In this document: positions 44,049 through 53,571 of the stretch, piece by piece | Numbering within the stretch: position 1 is the first letter of the stretch | Layout of the letters: the number at the start of each line of letters is the position of its first letter | Assembly (NCBI RefSeq): GCF_002215495.1 | Contig: NZ_CP021378.1 | Coordinates: 2,728,764-2,792,763 of the forward strand | From: Porphyrobacter sp. CACIAM 03H1 | Lineage (GTDB): Bacteria > Pseudomonadota > Alphaproteobacteria > Sphingomonadales > Sphingomonadaceae | DNA: 64,000 bases | Reading direction: 5' to 3' | The notes under the pieces: model-generated | Database searches by the model: none | What the model was told of the DNA's origin: nothing | What the model saw: only the letters and a program-made list of their open reading frames with translations | Translations under genes and position numbers: made by a program

Positions 44049-44624
44049 ATGTTCGGCTTGAAATGGGGCCGCGAACCGGCACGGGCCGAGATGCCCGAGT
44101 CGCTGGATCTTGCCAACCCCGAAGACCTCGACTGGGTCAAGGAAAGCGGCGACCCCTTGGTGTGGCATTGCGTCGCTCTGTCGATGGTGGTGTTCGGCGT
44201 CGAAGACGCGGATTTCATGGCCTGGCTGGTGGAGCAGGAACGCATGGACCGTGTTACCGCGCTCGCGATCTTCATGGCACAATCCAACGGCATACACCGG
44301 CTCGAAGGCGGGGTGCTGCCGCCCGAGCAGCTGCCCGAGCCCTATCGAAGCAGGCAGCTCTGCATCAACCACGTGATCGATCGGCTCTGTGCGCTCGACA
44401 CGCACCGTTCCTGGCCGGAGCACGGCATCGGGCTTGAACCGGGGTGGGAAGACGATCGCGCCGCCCTGCTCGCACGGTTCGCCGACGATCCGCGCTTTCC
44501 ACGGCGGATGTTCGCGACGCCGGTACCGAGACAGACCGCGAGAATGCCCTATCATGACATCGGCGAGGCCGAGCTCGTGTCGGAGGCATATATCCGGAAA
44601 TACATGCCCTTTATGCTGGACTGA
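44049..44624 (+). CDS. DUF4274-like protein
   Basis: Protein of 191 residues. ATG 44049 has GGGAGG 6 bases upstream; the frame is open further 5' but runs antisense to the MBL gene. The N-terminal half ESGDPLVWHCVALSMVVFG and DRVTALAIFMAQSNGI resembles DUF4274, in which a W/D-rich region precedes an ALxIF helix. No signal peptide, no catalytic motif I can name. The family sometimes occurs as an immunity-like domain, but no toxin lies nearby. Confidence 0.65.
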   Translation: MFGLKWGREPARAEMPESLDLANPEDLDWVKESGDPLVWHCVALSMVVFGVEDADFMAWLVEQERMDRVTALAIFMAQSNGIHRLEGGVLPPEQLPEPYRSRQLCINHVIDRLCALDTHRSWPEHGIGLEPGWEDDRAALLARFADDPRFPRRMFATPVPRQTARMPYHDIGEAELVSEAYIRKYMPFMLD

Positions 44625-44636
44625 CGGACGCGGGCG

Positions 44637-45317
44637 TCACACCCGCCCCCCCTTCCACACAACCCGCCCGATGATTGCGACCTCCTCGGCCGCAACCTCG
44701 ACCGGCGGGTAGGCGAGGTTCTGCGAGAGCAGCGCCACCCGCCCCGCCCCCGCGCTGGCGACGCGCTTCACCATCAGCGTGTCGCCCAGGCGGACCACGT
44801 GGATGCCGTCGCGGAAAGCGCGGGGCGCGCGATCGACGAGGATCTCGTCGCCATCGTTGAGGAGCGGCTCCATCGAATCCCCCTCGACCCGGATCGCCGA
44901 GAGTTCGGCGCGGGCGAGGCCCTGTTCTTCCAGCCAGCGGCGCGAGAAGCGGAAGGCGTCGAAGGCGGCCTCCCCGCCCGGAATGCGCCCCGCCCCGGCC
45001 GCCGCGCCGAGATCGAGCCGGGGCACCTCGACCCAGTCGCCTCCATCGCGGCGCCTCGGGGGCTTTACGTAGGAATTATCCTTCGCCTCGCGCAGCTCCT
45101 CCTCGCCCACCCCTAGGAACCGCGCGAGCGTCGCGCGGTCCTGTTCCTCAAGCTTGCGGGGGCTGCCCTTTCGGATGAACTGCTGCAGATAGGACGGGTT
45201 ACGCCCGAGCAATTCGGACAGGGCGGCGAGACTCACCCCCCGCGCCTGGGCCAATTCGAGCAGCCGGGCACGCGGTCCGGAGAGGCTCTCGACAGCATTC
45301 TGTTGGGTTTGCATCAT
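44637..45317 (-). CDS. S24 peptidase-type (cI/LexA-like) transcriptional repressor
   Basis: Protein of 226 residues; ATG 45317 or 45314. An N-terminal helix-turn-helix (SLAALSELLGRNPSYLQQFI) is joined to a C-terminal S24 domain with the catalytic Ser in VEGDSMEPLLNDGD and Lys in TLMVKRV. An Ala-Gly pair in LGAAAGAGR precedes the protease domain as the candidate self-cleavage site. Such repressors are inactivated by RecA filaments or persist as C2-type regulators. The divergent neighbour is a small HTH-like protein, and two GGA-N4-TCC palindromes lie at and just upstream of this start. Confidence 0.85.
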   Translation of the reverse strand: MMQTQQNAVESLSGPRARLLELAQARGVSLAALSELLGRNPSYLQQFIRKGSPRKLEEQDRATLARFLGVGEEELREAKDNSYVKPPRRRDGGDWVEVPRLDLGAAAGAGRIPGGEAAFDAFRFSRRWLEEQGLARAELSAIRVEGDSMEPLLNDGDEILVDRAPRAFRDGIHVVRLGDTLMVKRVASAGAGRVALLSQNLAYPPVEVAAEEVAIIGRVVWKGGRV

Positions 45318-45345
45318 GGAAACTTCCTACACGAAGGATTTTTCC
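45318..45345. promoter_or_regulatory. Paired palindromes, candidate operator of the S24 repressor
   Basis: GGAAACTTCC (45318-45327) and GGATTTTTCC (45336-45345) are two 10-base sites of the form GGA-N4-TCC, 18 bases centre to centre, lying between the divergent S24 repressor and the small HTH gene. A third, imperfect site (GGAACATTTC, 45367-45376) follows. The first also contains the ribosome-binding AGGAAG of the repressor, so occupancy would shut off its own synthesis. Confidence 0.45.
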
Positions 45346-45441
45346 TAGACAAGCGCGAAAAATCATGGAACATTTCAGGAACATCAGGCGATTCGCCCGA
45401 TGCCAAGCCTTCGACTCGGCAACCGACAGGGACGCAACACC

Positions 45442-45645
45442 ATGCTGCTTCGAACCATCGAGACCTTCCTCAGGGAACACGCCATGCCCGCCACCAAGTT
45501 CGGGCGCCTTGCCGCCCATGACCCGCGCTTCGTGCTCGACCTGCGCATGGGCCGCACCGCCCGCCGCGAGACCGAACTGCGCACCCGCGCGTGGATGCAG
45601 GGCTATGCCGACGGATCGGCGGAACAGACGAGGGGGATGGCCTGA
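45442..45645 (+). CDS. 67-residue HTH-like protein divergent from the S24 repressor
   Basis: Starts at ATG 45442; a longer in-frame ATG at 45400 adds 14 arginine/asparagine-rich residues and is less likely. The run ATKFGRLAAHDPRFVLDL then RMGRTARRETELR resembles the compact helix-turn-helix of small Cro-like or XRE proteins (a recognition-type helix followed by RxGRxxxxxT). Function is inferred only. It shares a TGATG overlap with the next gene. Confidence 0.6.
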   Translation: MLLRTIETFLREHAMPATKFGRLAAHDPRFVLDLRMGRTARRETELRTRAWMQGYADGSAEQTRGMA

Positions 45646-46070
45646 TGTTGACCGAAAGCTGCGGCGATCCCTTCGCCCACCTCAACGCGCCCTTCGACCA
45701 GATCGAGGTGAAGTCCGCCACCTTCCCCCTCGGCGTGCCCGCCGCGCTGCGCGCGCGGCGCTCGCTCGCGGACCGGGTGCGCAGCGCCCTGCTGCTGATC
45801 ACCGGCGGGTCCGGCACCATCCTCTCGCACGAGGAAAAGGCCTGGGCCTCGATCACCTTCGCCGGCACGCGCCATGCGGTGGTGCTGGAGTTCTGCGGTG
45901 CCGAGGCGGTGGCCGCGGGCGAGGAGCTGATCGAGCATCTGCCCGATCACGAATTCGCGATACCCGGCCAGCTGGTCGCCGACGCCACGATCACCAAGGT
46001 CGACCACCGCTTCGGCGCAATGGAGCGGCTGGAAGTCACCGCCGTGCTGCTGCTGCTGGAGGAGGGTTGA
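45645..46070 (+). CDS. Conserved hypothetical protein coupled to the HTH-like gene
   Basis: Protein of 141 residues from ATG 45645, overlapping the previous stop by one base, with GGGGGA upstream. The sequence is an alpha/beta protein without signal, membrane segment or known catalytic motif; SLADRVRSALLLITGGSGTI and ATITKVDHRFGAMERLEVTAVLLLLEEG look like core strands and helices. I do not recognise it. Its only clue is coupling to a putative regulator. Confidence 0.65.
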   Translation: MLTESCGDPFAHLNAPFDQIEVKSATFPLGVPAALRARRSLADRVRSALLLITGGSGTILSHEEKAWASITFAGTRHAVVLEFCGAEAVAAGEELIEHLPDHEFAIPGQLVADATITKVDHRFGAMERLEVTAVLLLLEEG

Positions 46071-46094
46071 GCATCCTCCCCCGGTGGGGAGGGA

Positions 46095-47531
<1,437 letters not shown>

Positions 47532-47544
47532 CGGGCGTCCTTCC

Positions 47545-47641
47545 CCCCTCCCGCCTGCGGGAGGGGCCGGGGGTGGGCCTGTCCGGGTGAGCGCCATCCC
47601 ATGACGCGCCCACCGCTGGCCCCTCCCGCGAGCGGGAGGGG
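47545..47641. repeat. Double-hairpin intergenic repeat with two CCCCTCCCGC..GCGGGAGGGG stems
   Basis: Two copies of a 10-bp perfect stem occur: 47545-47554 with 47557-47566 (loop CT), and 47620-47629 with 47632-47641 (loop GA). Between them GGGTGGGC (47571-47578) faces GCCCACC (47608-47614), so the whole element is itself roughly dyad-symmetric. The form suits a dispersed GC-rich repeat of the kind seen in alphaproteobacteria. It may also terminate or attenuate the ALS-to-ALDH transcript. Confidence 0.65.
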
Positions 47642-47652
47642 TACGCGAGCGT

Positions 47653-49335
47653 CTACAGCTCCTTCGACAGCCGCTTGATGTCGATGTTCAGGATCTGGTC
47701 GTTCTCGGTGTAGTCAACCGGGCAATCGATGAGGTGCACCCCCGGCGTGGCGAGGCAGTGCTGGAGCAGGTCGGTGAGGTGCTCGGACGAGGTTACCCGG
47801 TGCCCGGTCGCGCCGTAGCTTTCGGCATACTGGACGAAATCGGGGTTGCCATAGGTCAGGCCGAAATCCTTGAAGCCCATGTTGGCCTGCTTCCACCGGA
47901 TCATTCCGTAGGCATCGTCGCGCAGGATCAGCACGGTGAGGTTGAGGCCGAGGCGCACCGCGGTCTCCATCTCCTGCGAGTTCATCATGAACCCGCCGTC
48001 TCCGCAGATCGCCATCACCTTGCGGTCCGGATAGAGCATCGCGCTCATCATCGCGGAAGGCAGCCCCGCCCCCATCGTCGCCAGCGCATTGTCGAGCAGC
48101 ACGGTGTTGGGCAGGTAGGCGGTATAGCCGCGCGCGAACCAGATTTTGTAGACCCCGTTGTCGAGGCAGATGATCCCGTCCTCCGGCATGGCGCCGCGCA
48201 CCTGCTTCACCAGATGCGGCGGGAAGATCGGGAAGCGGGTGTCGTTCGCCAGCGGCTCGGTGTGCGCGACCTCGGCGGCGCGGTATTCGAGCATCCGGCG
48301 GAAGTCCCACCGGCCCTGCGGGACGATGTCTTCCTTGATCTGCCAGATCGCATTGGCGATGTCGCCGATCACCTCGATCTGCGGGAAGTAGACCGGATCG
48401 ACCTCGGCAGTGCGGGTCGAGACGTGGATCACCGTGGGCGGGCTGTCGGAACCGACCGGCCCCTCGCCGTCGTTGCGCATGAAGAAGGGCGGCTTCTCGA
48501 TCACGTCATGGCCGATGTTGACGATGCAGTCCGCGTCCTGGATCGCGCGGTGGACGAAATCCCCCGCCGAAAGCGCCGCGCAGCCGAGGAACAGCGGGTG
48601 GCGCTCGTCGACCACGCCCTTGCCCATCTGGGTCGTCACGAAGGGGATGCCGGTCTTGTCGATCAGCTGGCGCAGCATCCGCCCGGTCATCTTGCGGTTG
48701 GCGCCCGCGCCGATCACGAGGATCGGGGCCTTGGCCTGCTCGATCGCCAGCACCGCCTGGCGCACGGCCTTCTCCTCGGCGGAAGGCCGGCGGGCGAGGC
48801 TGGCGGCGAGCGGCCGGCTGGAGGTGTGCTCCTCGGCGATGTCCTCGGGGAATTCGAGGTGAACCGCGCCCGGCTTTTCCTCCTCGGCCAGCCGGATCGC
48901 CTCGCGCACGCGGCTCGGGATGTTGTCGGCGCTGGCGAGCTGGTGGGTGAACTTGGTGATCGGGGTCATCATCCCGACCACGTCGAGGATCTGGAAGCGG
49001 CCCTGCTTCGACTTCTTGATCGGCTTCTGACCGGTGATCATCAGCATCGGCATCCCGCCGAGCTGGGCATAGGCGGCCGCAGTCACGAAATTGGTCGCGC
49101 CCGGGCCAAGCGTCGCGATGCACACGCCGGTGCGCCCGGTGTGGCGGCCATAGGTCGCGGCCATGAAGCCGGCGCCCTGTTCGTGGCGGGTGAGGATCAG
49201 CCTGATCTTTTCCGACTTCGACAGGCTCTCGAGGAAATCGAGGTTCTCCTCCCCGGGCACGCCGAAGATGTATTCGACGCCCTCGGCCTCGAGGCATTCG
49301 ATGAACAGGTCCGATGCCTTCTGCGTATCGCTCAT
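47653..49335 (-). CDS. Acetolactate synthase large-subunit-like ThDP enzyme
   Basis: Protein of 560 residues. The activating Glu of ThDP enzymes is in ILTRHEQGAGFMA; the ThDP/Mg motif begins at AICGDGGFMMNSQEMETA (GDG-X-N type). ILDVVGMMTPITKFTHQL is shared with AlsS/IlvB proteins. No regulatory subunit gene follows, and the partner is an aldehyde dehydrogenase, so a catabolic acetolactate synthase or another 2-oxoacid carboligase is more likely than branched-chain biosynthesis. ATG 49335 is preceded by GGGGGGAG. Confidence 0.88.
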   Translation of the reverse strand: MSDTQKASDLFIECLEAEGVEYIFGVPGEENLDFLESLSKSEKIRLILTRHEQGAGFMAATYGRHTGRTGVCIATLGPGATNFVTAAAYAQLGGMPMLMITGQKPIKKSKQGRFQILDVVGMMTPITKFTHQLASADNIPSRVREAIRLAEEEKPGAVHLEFPEDIAEEHTSSRPLAASLARRPSAEEKAVRQAVLAIEQAKAPILVIGAGANRKMTGRMLRQLIDKTGIPFVTTQMGKGVVDERHPLFLGCAALSAGDFVHRAIQDADCIVNIGHDVIEKPPFFMRNDGEGPVGSDSPPTVIHVSTRTAEVDPVYFPQIEVIGDIANAIWQIKEDIVPQGRWDFRRMLEYRAAEVAHTEPLANDTRFPIFPPHLVKQVRGAMPEDGIICLDNGVYKIWFARGYTAYLPNTVLLDNALATMGAGLPSAMMSAMLYPDRKVMAICGDGGFMMNSQEMETAVRLGLNLTVLILRDDAYGMIRWKQANMGFKDFGLTYGNPDFVQYAESYGATGHRVTSSEHLTDLLQHCLATPGVHLIDCPVDYTENDQILNIDIKRLSKEL

Positions 49336-49483
49336 GTGGTACTCCCCCCCTTTAGAGGCCCCCCGGCCTTGCGCGCGAGGCCCCGAGGCTTAGCGCGCGC
49401 GTGTGACCGCTCCGTGATGGCGGATCACGCGGGGCGAGTATTGCAGAAAAGCGCCAAGCCTGAAAGCGGCCCGTCGCCCGGGG

Positions 49484-50422
49484 TCAGTAACCGAGGCGCG
49501 GGTCGAACACCGGGGCGACAGGCTCCCCGCGCAGATAGCGGTCGAGATTGTCGAGGAAGCGGTCGCCCGATCGCTGGAACATCTTCGATTGCGCGCGGCC
49601 CGACAGGTGCATGGTGATGTGCGCGTTGTCGAGCGCCCACAGCGGGTGGTCGGCCGGCAGCGGCTCGGGCGTGGTGACATCGAGGAACGCGCCGCCGATC
49701 GCCTTTGTTTCAAGCGCTTCCAAGAGCGCCGGCTGGTCGATTACGGACCCGCGCGCGATGTTGACGATGACGCAGTCCGATTTCATCGCCGCCAGTTCCG
49801 CGGCCCCGATCATGCCTTCCGTCTCGGGCGTGGCGGGGACCGCGAGGATCACCCAGTCGAATTCATCGAGGTGTGCGCGCCATTCGTCCGGGCCGAGGGT
49901 GCCTTCGCCCGCGCTGCGGCGAACCACGGTGACATCGACATCGAAGGCCTTCAGGCGCGGCTCTATGAGCCTGCCGATCGCGCCGTAGCCGAGCAGCAGC
50001 GCCTTCGATCCGGCCAGTTCGCGCTTGCCGGGCGAATCGAGCAGCCACTCGCGCCGCTCCTGCGCGCGAACCACCTCGCGGAAACCCTTGGCGATGTTGA
50101 GCATCCCCATGACGACATATTCGGCGATGGTGATCGCATTGATCCCCGCCCCGTTGGTGACGGTGATCCCGCGCTCGATCAGCACGTCCATCGGCAGGAA
50201 ATCGAGCCCCGCATAGATCGAATTGAGCCATTTGAGCTTCTTCGCCGCGCGCAGGGTTTCGGCCATCGCCTGCTGGTCGTTCATGTCGAACCAGCCGATC
50301 TCGGCCTCGGCGACGGCCTCCAGCGCCTCCTCGCGGGTCATGAACCAGCGCACGTCGAGGCCCTGCGGAAGGCGGTGTTCGAGCATCGGGCGGATGAGCC
50401 CGGAAATGGCGAGGATGGTCAT
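49484..50422 (-). CDS. D-isomer-specific 2-hydroxyacid dehydrogenase
   Basis: Protein of 312 residues. The NAD site is LLLGYGAIGRLIEPRLKAF (GxGxxG), followed by VNIARGSVIDQPALLEAL with the catalytic Arg and FLDVTTPEPLPADHPLW with the conserved Glu. The final active-site His is in ITMHLSGRA. The substrate, for example glyoxylate, hydroxypyruvate or phenylpyruvate, cannot be told. It lies 10 bases after a small membrane-protein gene and should be co-transcribed with it. Confidence 0.92.
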   Translation of the reverse strand: MTILAISGLIRPMLEHRLPQGLDVRWFMTREEALEAVAEAEIGWFDMNDQQAMAETLRAAKKLKWLNSIYAGLDFLPMDVLIERGITVTNGAGINAITIAEYVVMGMLNIAKGFREVVRAQERREWLLDSPGKRELAGSKALLLGYGAIGRLIEPRLKAFDVDVTVVRRSAGEGTLGPDEWRAHLDEFDWVILAVPATPETEGMIGAAELAAMKSDCVIVNIARGSVIDQPALLEALETKAIGGAFLDVTTPEPLPADHPLWALDNAHITMHLSGRAQSKMFQRSGDRFLDNLDRYLRGEPVAPVFDPRLGY

Positions 50423-50432
50423 GGCGGGATCG

Positions 50433-50789
50433 TTACTGCCGGAAAGCGAGCCACGCCACCCCTGCCAAAGCAGGCAGGCCCGCCAAGTCGACGAGCGCGA
50501 TCCGCCTGAGCGGTGCGGGCGCCCCGGCCTGCCACCACAGCACGAGGAAGCTCACCATGCTGATGCCGACGACGAGCACCGCGAGCCTGCGGCCCTCGGG
50601 CACGAAGGCGGCCCAGATGCAGGCGACGAAGACCGCGAGGAACAGGCCCGCGCGGTGCTGCATGAGCAGGAACAGCGGATTGTCGGGCCGCAGGCCGTAG
50701 AGCGAGGTAAGCGTCGCCGGGCGGAAGAACGCGAGCGCCGGCATGGCGTGAATCGCGGCGAGGATCAGCCAGAGGATAGGTTGCATCAT
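50433..50789 (-). CDS. Small four-helix membrane protein, unknown function
   Basis: Protein of 118 residues; ATG 50789 or the next ATG. Four hydrophobic helices (ILWLILAAIHAMPALAFF, AGLFLAVFVACIWAAFV, LAVLVVGISMVSFLVLWW, LVDLAGLPALAGVAWLAF) with few charged loops. No family recognised. It precedes the 2-hydroxyacid dehydrogenase and is itself preceded by a perfect palindrome. Confidence 0.75.
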   Translation of the reverse strand: MMQPILWLILAAIHAMPALAFFRPATLTSLYGLRPDNPLFLLMQHRAGLFLAVFVACIWAAFVPEGRRLAVLVVGISMVSFLVLWWQAGAPAPLRRIALVDLAGLPALAGVAWLAFRQ

Positions 50790-50796
50790 GCAACCT

Positions 50797-50814
50797 ATGT
50801 AGCGAAAGCTACAT
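50797..50814. promoter_or_regulatory. Perfect palindrome upstream of the membrane protein/dehydrogenase pair
   Basis: ATGTAGC-GAAA-GCTACAT is an 18-base inverted repeat with 7-bp arms, 8 bases ahead of the start of the 50433-50789 gene and 6 bases after the cysS stop. A second palindrome, TTGCATCATGCAA (50781-50793), covers the start codon. No T-run follows the first, so an operator is more likely than a terminator. Confidence 0.45.
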
Positions 50815-50819
50815 GATGG

Positions 50820-52268
50820 TCAAGCCAGCTTCCACTCCCAGCCGAGCGGATCGCCGTCCATCACCTCGACACCCTGTTCCGCCAATTCCTCGCGGATCGC
50901 ATCGGAGGCGGCGAAATCCTTCGCCGCGCGCGCCTCCTTGCGGCGGGCGAGCGCAGTTTCGATTTCGGCCTCGGTGATGGTGGCAGCAACGGGCCGGATG
51001 CGCAGGTCGGCGCGGGTCAGGCCGAACAGGTCAAGGCCCAGCACCGCATCCATTTCCGCGATGACCGCGCGCTTGATACCGGCATCGACCTTTTTGGTCG
51101 CCAGCGCCTCCTCCAGCGCGGTGAGCGCTATCGGGGTGTTGAGATCGTCGGCCATCGCCTCGGCAAATTTCTCAAGCGCTGGGGCGAACTTCGGGTGGGT
51201 CGTGCCCGGCTGGGGTTCGGCTTCGGCAAGCGGGGCGACCGCCATGACCATCCGCTTCAGCCGCGTCAGCGCCGCGCCGAGGCCCTCCCACGAGAACTCC
51301 AGCTCGCTGCGGTAATGCGCCTGCAGGCACATCAGCCGATAGGCGAGCGGGTGGTAGCCCTTGTCGACCAGCAGTTGCAGCCGCAGGAACTCGCCCGAGG
51401 ACTTCGACATCTTGCCGCTGCGCTCGACGAGGAAGTTGTTGTGCATCCATATCTTCGCGCCCGAATTCCTCGGGTCGTCGAGGCCTTTCGTGCAGCAATA
51501 GGCCTGGTTCTGGGCGATCTCGTTCGGGTGGTGGATCTCGCGGTGGTCGATCCCGCCCGTGTGGATGTCGAAGGGAAAGCCCAAGAGCGCCTCGCCCATC
51601 ACCGAGCATTCGAGATGCCACCCCGGCGCGCCCCGGCCCCAGGGCGACTCCCATTCCATCTGCCGCGTCTCGCCCGGCGGCGTCCGCCGCCAGATCGCGA
51701 AGTCGGCGGCGTTGCGTTTGCCTTCCACGTCCCCGATGCGGCTTTCGCCCTCATCGGTGGTCGCGCGCGCCAGTCGGCCGTAATCCGCCACCGTGGACAC
51801 ATCGAAATAGAGCCCGCTCTCCAGTTCGTAGCAGTGCTTCTCCGCGATCGACTTGCCCCATTCGATCATCGCCTCGACATATTCGGTCGCGCGCGGGTGC
51901 TGCTTGGGCTGGACGTTGAGGCGGGCAAGATCGCGCTCGAAATCCTCCTGATAGAACTTCGCGATATCCCACGCGCTCTTGCCCTCGCGCGCGGCCATCT
52001 TCTCCATCTTGTCCTCGCCCTCGTCCGCGTCCGAGGTGAGGTGGCCGACATCGGTGATGTTGACCACGTGGGTGAGCTTGTAGCCCTTCCACTGGAGCGT
52101 GCGCCCGAGCGTGTCGGCAAAGACATAGGCGCGCATGTTGCCGATGTGCTGGTAGTTGTAGACCGTCGGCCCGCAGGAATAGACGCGCGCCTCGCCTTCG
52201 TGGACGGGCTTGAACACCTCGATCTGGCGGGTGAGCGAGTTGAACAGCTTGAGAGGCGCGTCGGTCAT
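50820..52268 (-). CDS. cysS: Cysteinyl-tRNA synthetase
   Basis: Protein of 482 residues. The HIGH-type motif is YNYQHIGNMRAY and KMSKS is exact in GKMSKSSGEF. Zinc ligands are Cys in VYSCGPTVYN, Cys in WHLECSVM and His in REIHHPNEIAQ. The C-terminal DALR-like domain starts near residue 350. The gene begins 41 bases from a dispersed repeat. Confidence 0.97.
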   Translation of the reverse strand: MTDAPLKLFNSLTRQIEVFKPVHEGEARVYSCGPTVYNYQHIGNMRAYVFADTLGRTLQWKGYKLTHVVNITDVGHLTSDADEGEDKMEKMAAREGKSAWDIAKFYQEDFERDLARLNVQPKQHPRATEYVEAMIEWGKSIAEKHCYELESGLYFDVSTVADYGRLARATTDEGESRIGDVEGKRNAADFAIWRRTPPGETRQMEWESPWGRGAPGWHLECSVMGEALLGFPFDIHTGGIDHREIHHPNEIAQNQAYCCTKGLDDPRNSGAKIWMHNNFLVERSGKMSKSSGEFLRLQLLVDKGYHPLAYRLMCLQAHYRSELEFSWEGLGAALTRLKRMVMAVAPLAEAEPQPGTTHPKFAPALEKFAEAMADDLNTPIALTALEEALATKKVDAGIKRAVIAEMDAVLGLDLFGLTRADLRIRPVAATITEAEIETALARRKEARAAKDFAASDAIREELAEQGVEVMDGDPLGWEWKLA

Positions 52269-52308
52269 GGGCGGGGCCTTTGGCTAGCCGGGGCCCTTCC
52301 GTCAATTA

Positions 52309-52435
52309 CCTCGTCATTGCGAGGAGCGAAGCGGAGTCGAAGACGGGGCTCCGCCCCACCCGGCAATCCATGGCCTGCCGACCAGCTTGCTCGCCTTGGG
52401 CCATGGATTGCTTCGCTCCGCTCGCAATGACGAGG
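52309..52435. repeat. MITE/REP-like element with 15-bp terminal inverted repeats
   Basis: CCTCGTCATTGCGAG (52309-52323) faces CTCGCAATGACGAGG (52421-52435). Inside, CAATCCATGGCC (52364-52375) faces GGCCATGGATTG (52399-52410), and GGGG-CTCCG-CCCC lies between. The same 12-base ends occur in the element at 59756-59860. No coding capacity, so it would be mobilised in trans if at all. It sits between cysS and the nitroreductase. Confidence 0.8.
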
Positions 52436-52439
52436 GAAG

Positions 52440-53099
52440 TCAGAACCCGATGAACTTGACGTGGTCCTCCAGCGGCACCCGCTCGCGCTCGAAATTGTTC
52501 ACCGGCGCGTCGGGATCGCGGTAGCCGATCGCCATGCCGCAGAAGAACATGTAGCGTTCGTGATCGAGCCCGAGGAAGTCGCGGATCACGTTGGCGTAGA
52601 GCGCCATGTATTCCTGGAAGCAGGAATCGAGCCCCTCCTCGCGCAGCAGAAGGGCGACGGTCTGGAGCCACATGCCGGTGTCGGACCACTGCGGCTCCTT
52701 CATGAGGCGCGGGAAATAGACGAACATCACCGCGGGCGCATCGAAGCTGGTGGCATTGCGCATCATCGCCGCCATGCGCCCGGCGCCGTCCTCGCGCGCG
52801 ATCCCCATCGCGCCGAACATCCCGGCCGAAATGCCGTTGAGGCGCTGCTTGTAGGCATCCTCGGTCCCCGGCGCGGTCCAGTCGTATTCGGCGGCCTGGG
52901 GCGGCGTGGTGGTGATCTTCGCCTGGAGGTCCTTGAGCGGCTGGCCGGTGACGATGCTCGCCTCCCACGGCTGGAAGTTGCACCCCGAGGCCGCCCAGCG
53001 CGCCTTGTCCATCACGCGGGTGAGGGTCTCGAGATCGACGGGCTTGTCGAGGAACTGCCGGATCGAGCGGCGGGAGGTGACGGCTTCGGTGACGTTCAT
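52440..53099 (-). CDS. FMN-dependent nitroreductase family protein
   Basis: Protein of 219 residues. FMN-phosphate contacts appear in TSRRSIRQFLDKPVD and ARWAASGCNFQPWE, and the dimer helix in DTGMWLQTVALLLREEGLDS. It is distinct from BluB and from the RutE-like gene at 10498. Substrate unknown; such enzymes reduce quinones and nitro compounds with NAD(P)H. It starts 4 bases after the small secreted-protein gene and ends next to a repeat. Confidence 0.9.
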   Translation of the reverse strand: MNVTEAVTSRRSIRQFLDKPVDLETLTRVMDKARWAASGCNFQPWEASIVTGQPLKDLQAKITTTPPQAAEYDWTAPGTEDAYKQRLNGISAGMFGAMGIAREDGAGRMAAMMRNATSFDAPAVMFVYFPRLMKEPQWSDTGMWLQTVALLLREEGLDSCFQEYMALYANVIRDFLGLDHERYMFFCGMAIGYRDPDAPVNNFERERVPLEDHVKFIGF

Positions 53100-53103
53100 C
53101 AGT

Positions 53104-53571
53104 TCAGTCCTTGTTGTAGCCGAGATAGTCTGCCCAAGCCTTCTCTCCCGCCAATCTATAGTCTTCCAGCGATTTACCCTCGGCAGTACGGAGGTAGGAT
53201 ATCATCGGTTCTACCCCTGCTTTGCACCGAGTCAGCTCTTCGGGACTTTCTGGTCGCAGCAAATTAAAGCCCCCGAGCGTGTTGCGGCGGAGCAGAAAAA
53301 CACGCGTTTTGGCGACGTAACTCGTGTGGAGGACTGCCAGAACCGTGAGCTTTGTTTCATCGGAATTGCCATCGAGAACACGCTCGACCTCTAGGTCGAC
53401 AAACCACGGCCAGCTCATAACAATGTAGCCGGGCTCTTCGATGATCTCTGTGGGAACCTGTGCTACAGGCTTTGCTCGGATCTTCAGATCGTAACATTCT
53501 GGCTCGTCAGCATAGGCAGGCTGACCGAGCGAGAAAGCGGCGAACGCTGTTAGCAAGACGCCTGATCGCAT
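53104..53571 (-). CDS. Secreted hypothetical protein, AT-richer than its surroundings
   Basis: Protein of 155 residues from ATG 53571, overlapping the cobT stop by one base (a GTG one codon earlier is also possible). Signal peptide SGVLLTAFAAFSLGQPAYA. Two cysteines (ECYDLKI and TRCKAG) could form a disulfide. Sample lines of this gene are about 55% G+C against roughly two thirds nearby, and its codon choice is less GC-biased, suggesting recent acquisition. I recognise no family. Confidence 0.7.
   Translation of the reverse strand: MRSGVLLTAFAAFSLGQPAYADEPECYDLKIRAKPVAQVPTEIIEEPGYIVMSWPWFVDLEVERVLDGNSDETKLTVLAVLHTSYVAKTRVFLLRRNTLGGFNLLRPESPEELTRCKAGVEPMISYLRTAEGKSLEDYRLAGEKAWADYLGYNKD

Noticed and set aside
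45367..45392. Second EcfG-like promoter (GGAAC-N17-CGAT) ahead of the small HTH gene
   Set aside because: The -10 element has CGAT, not CGTT, and the site overlaps the candidate repressor operators; kept only as a weak possibility.
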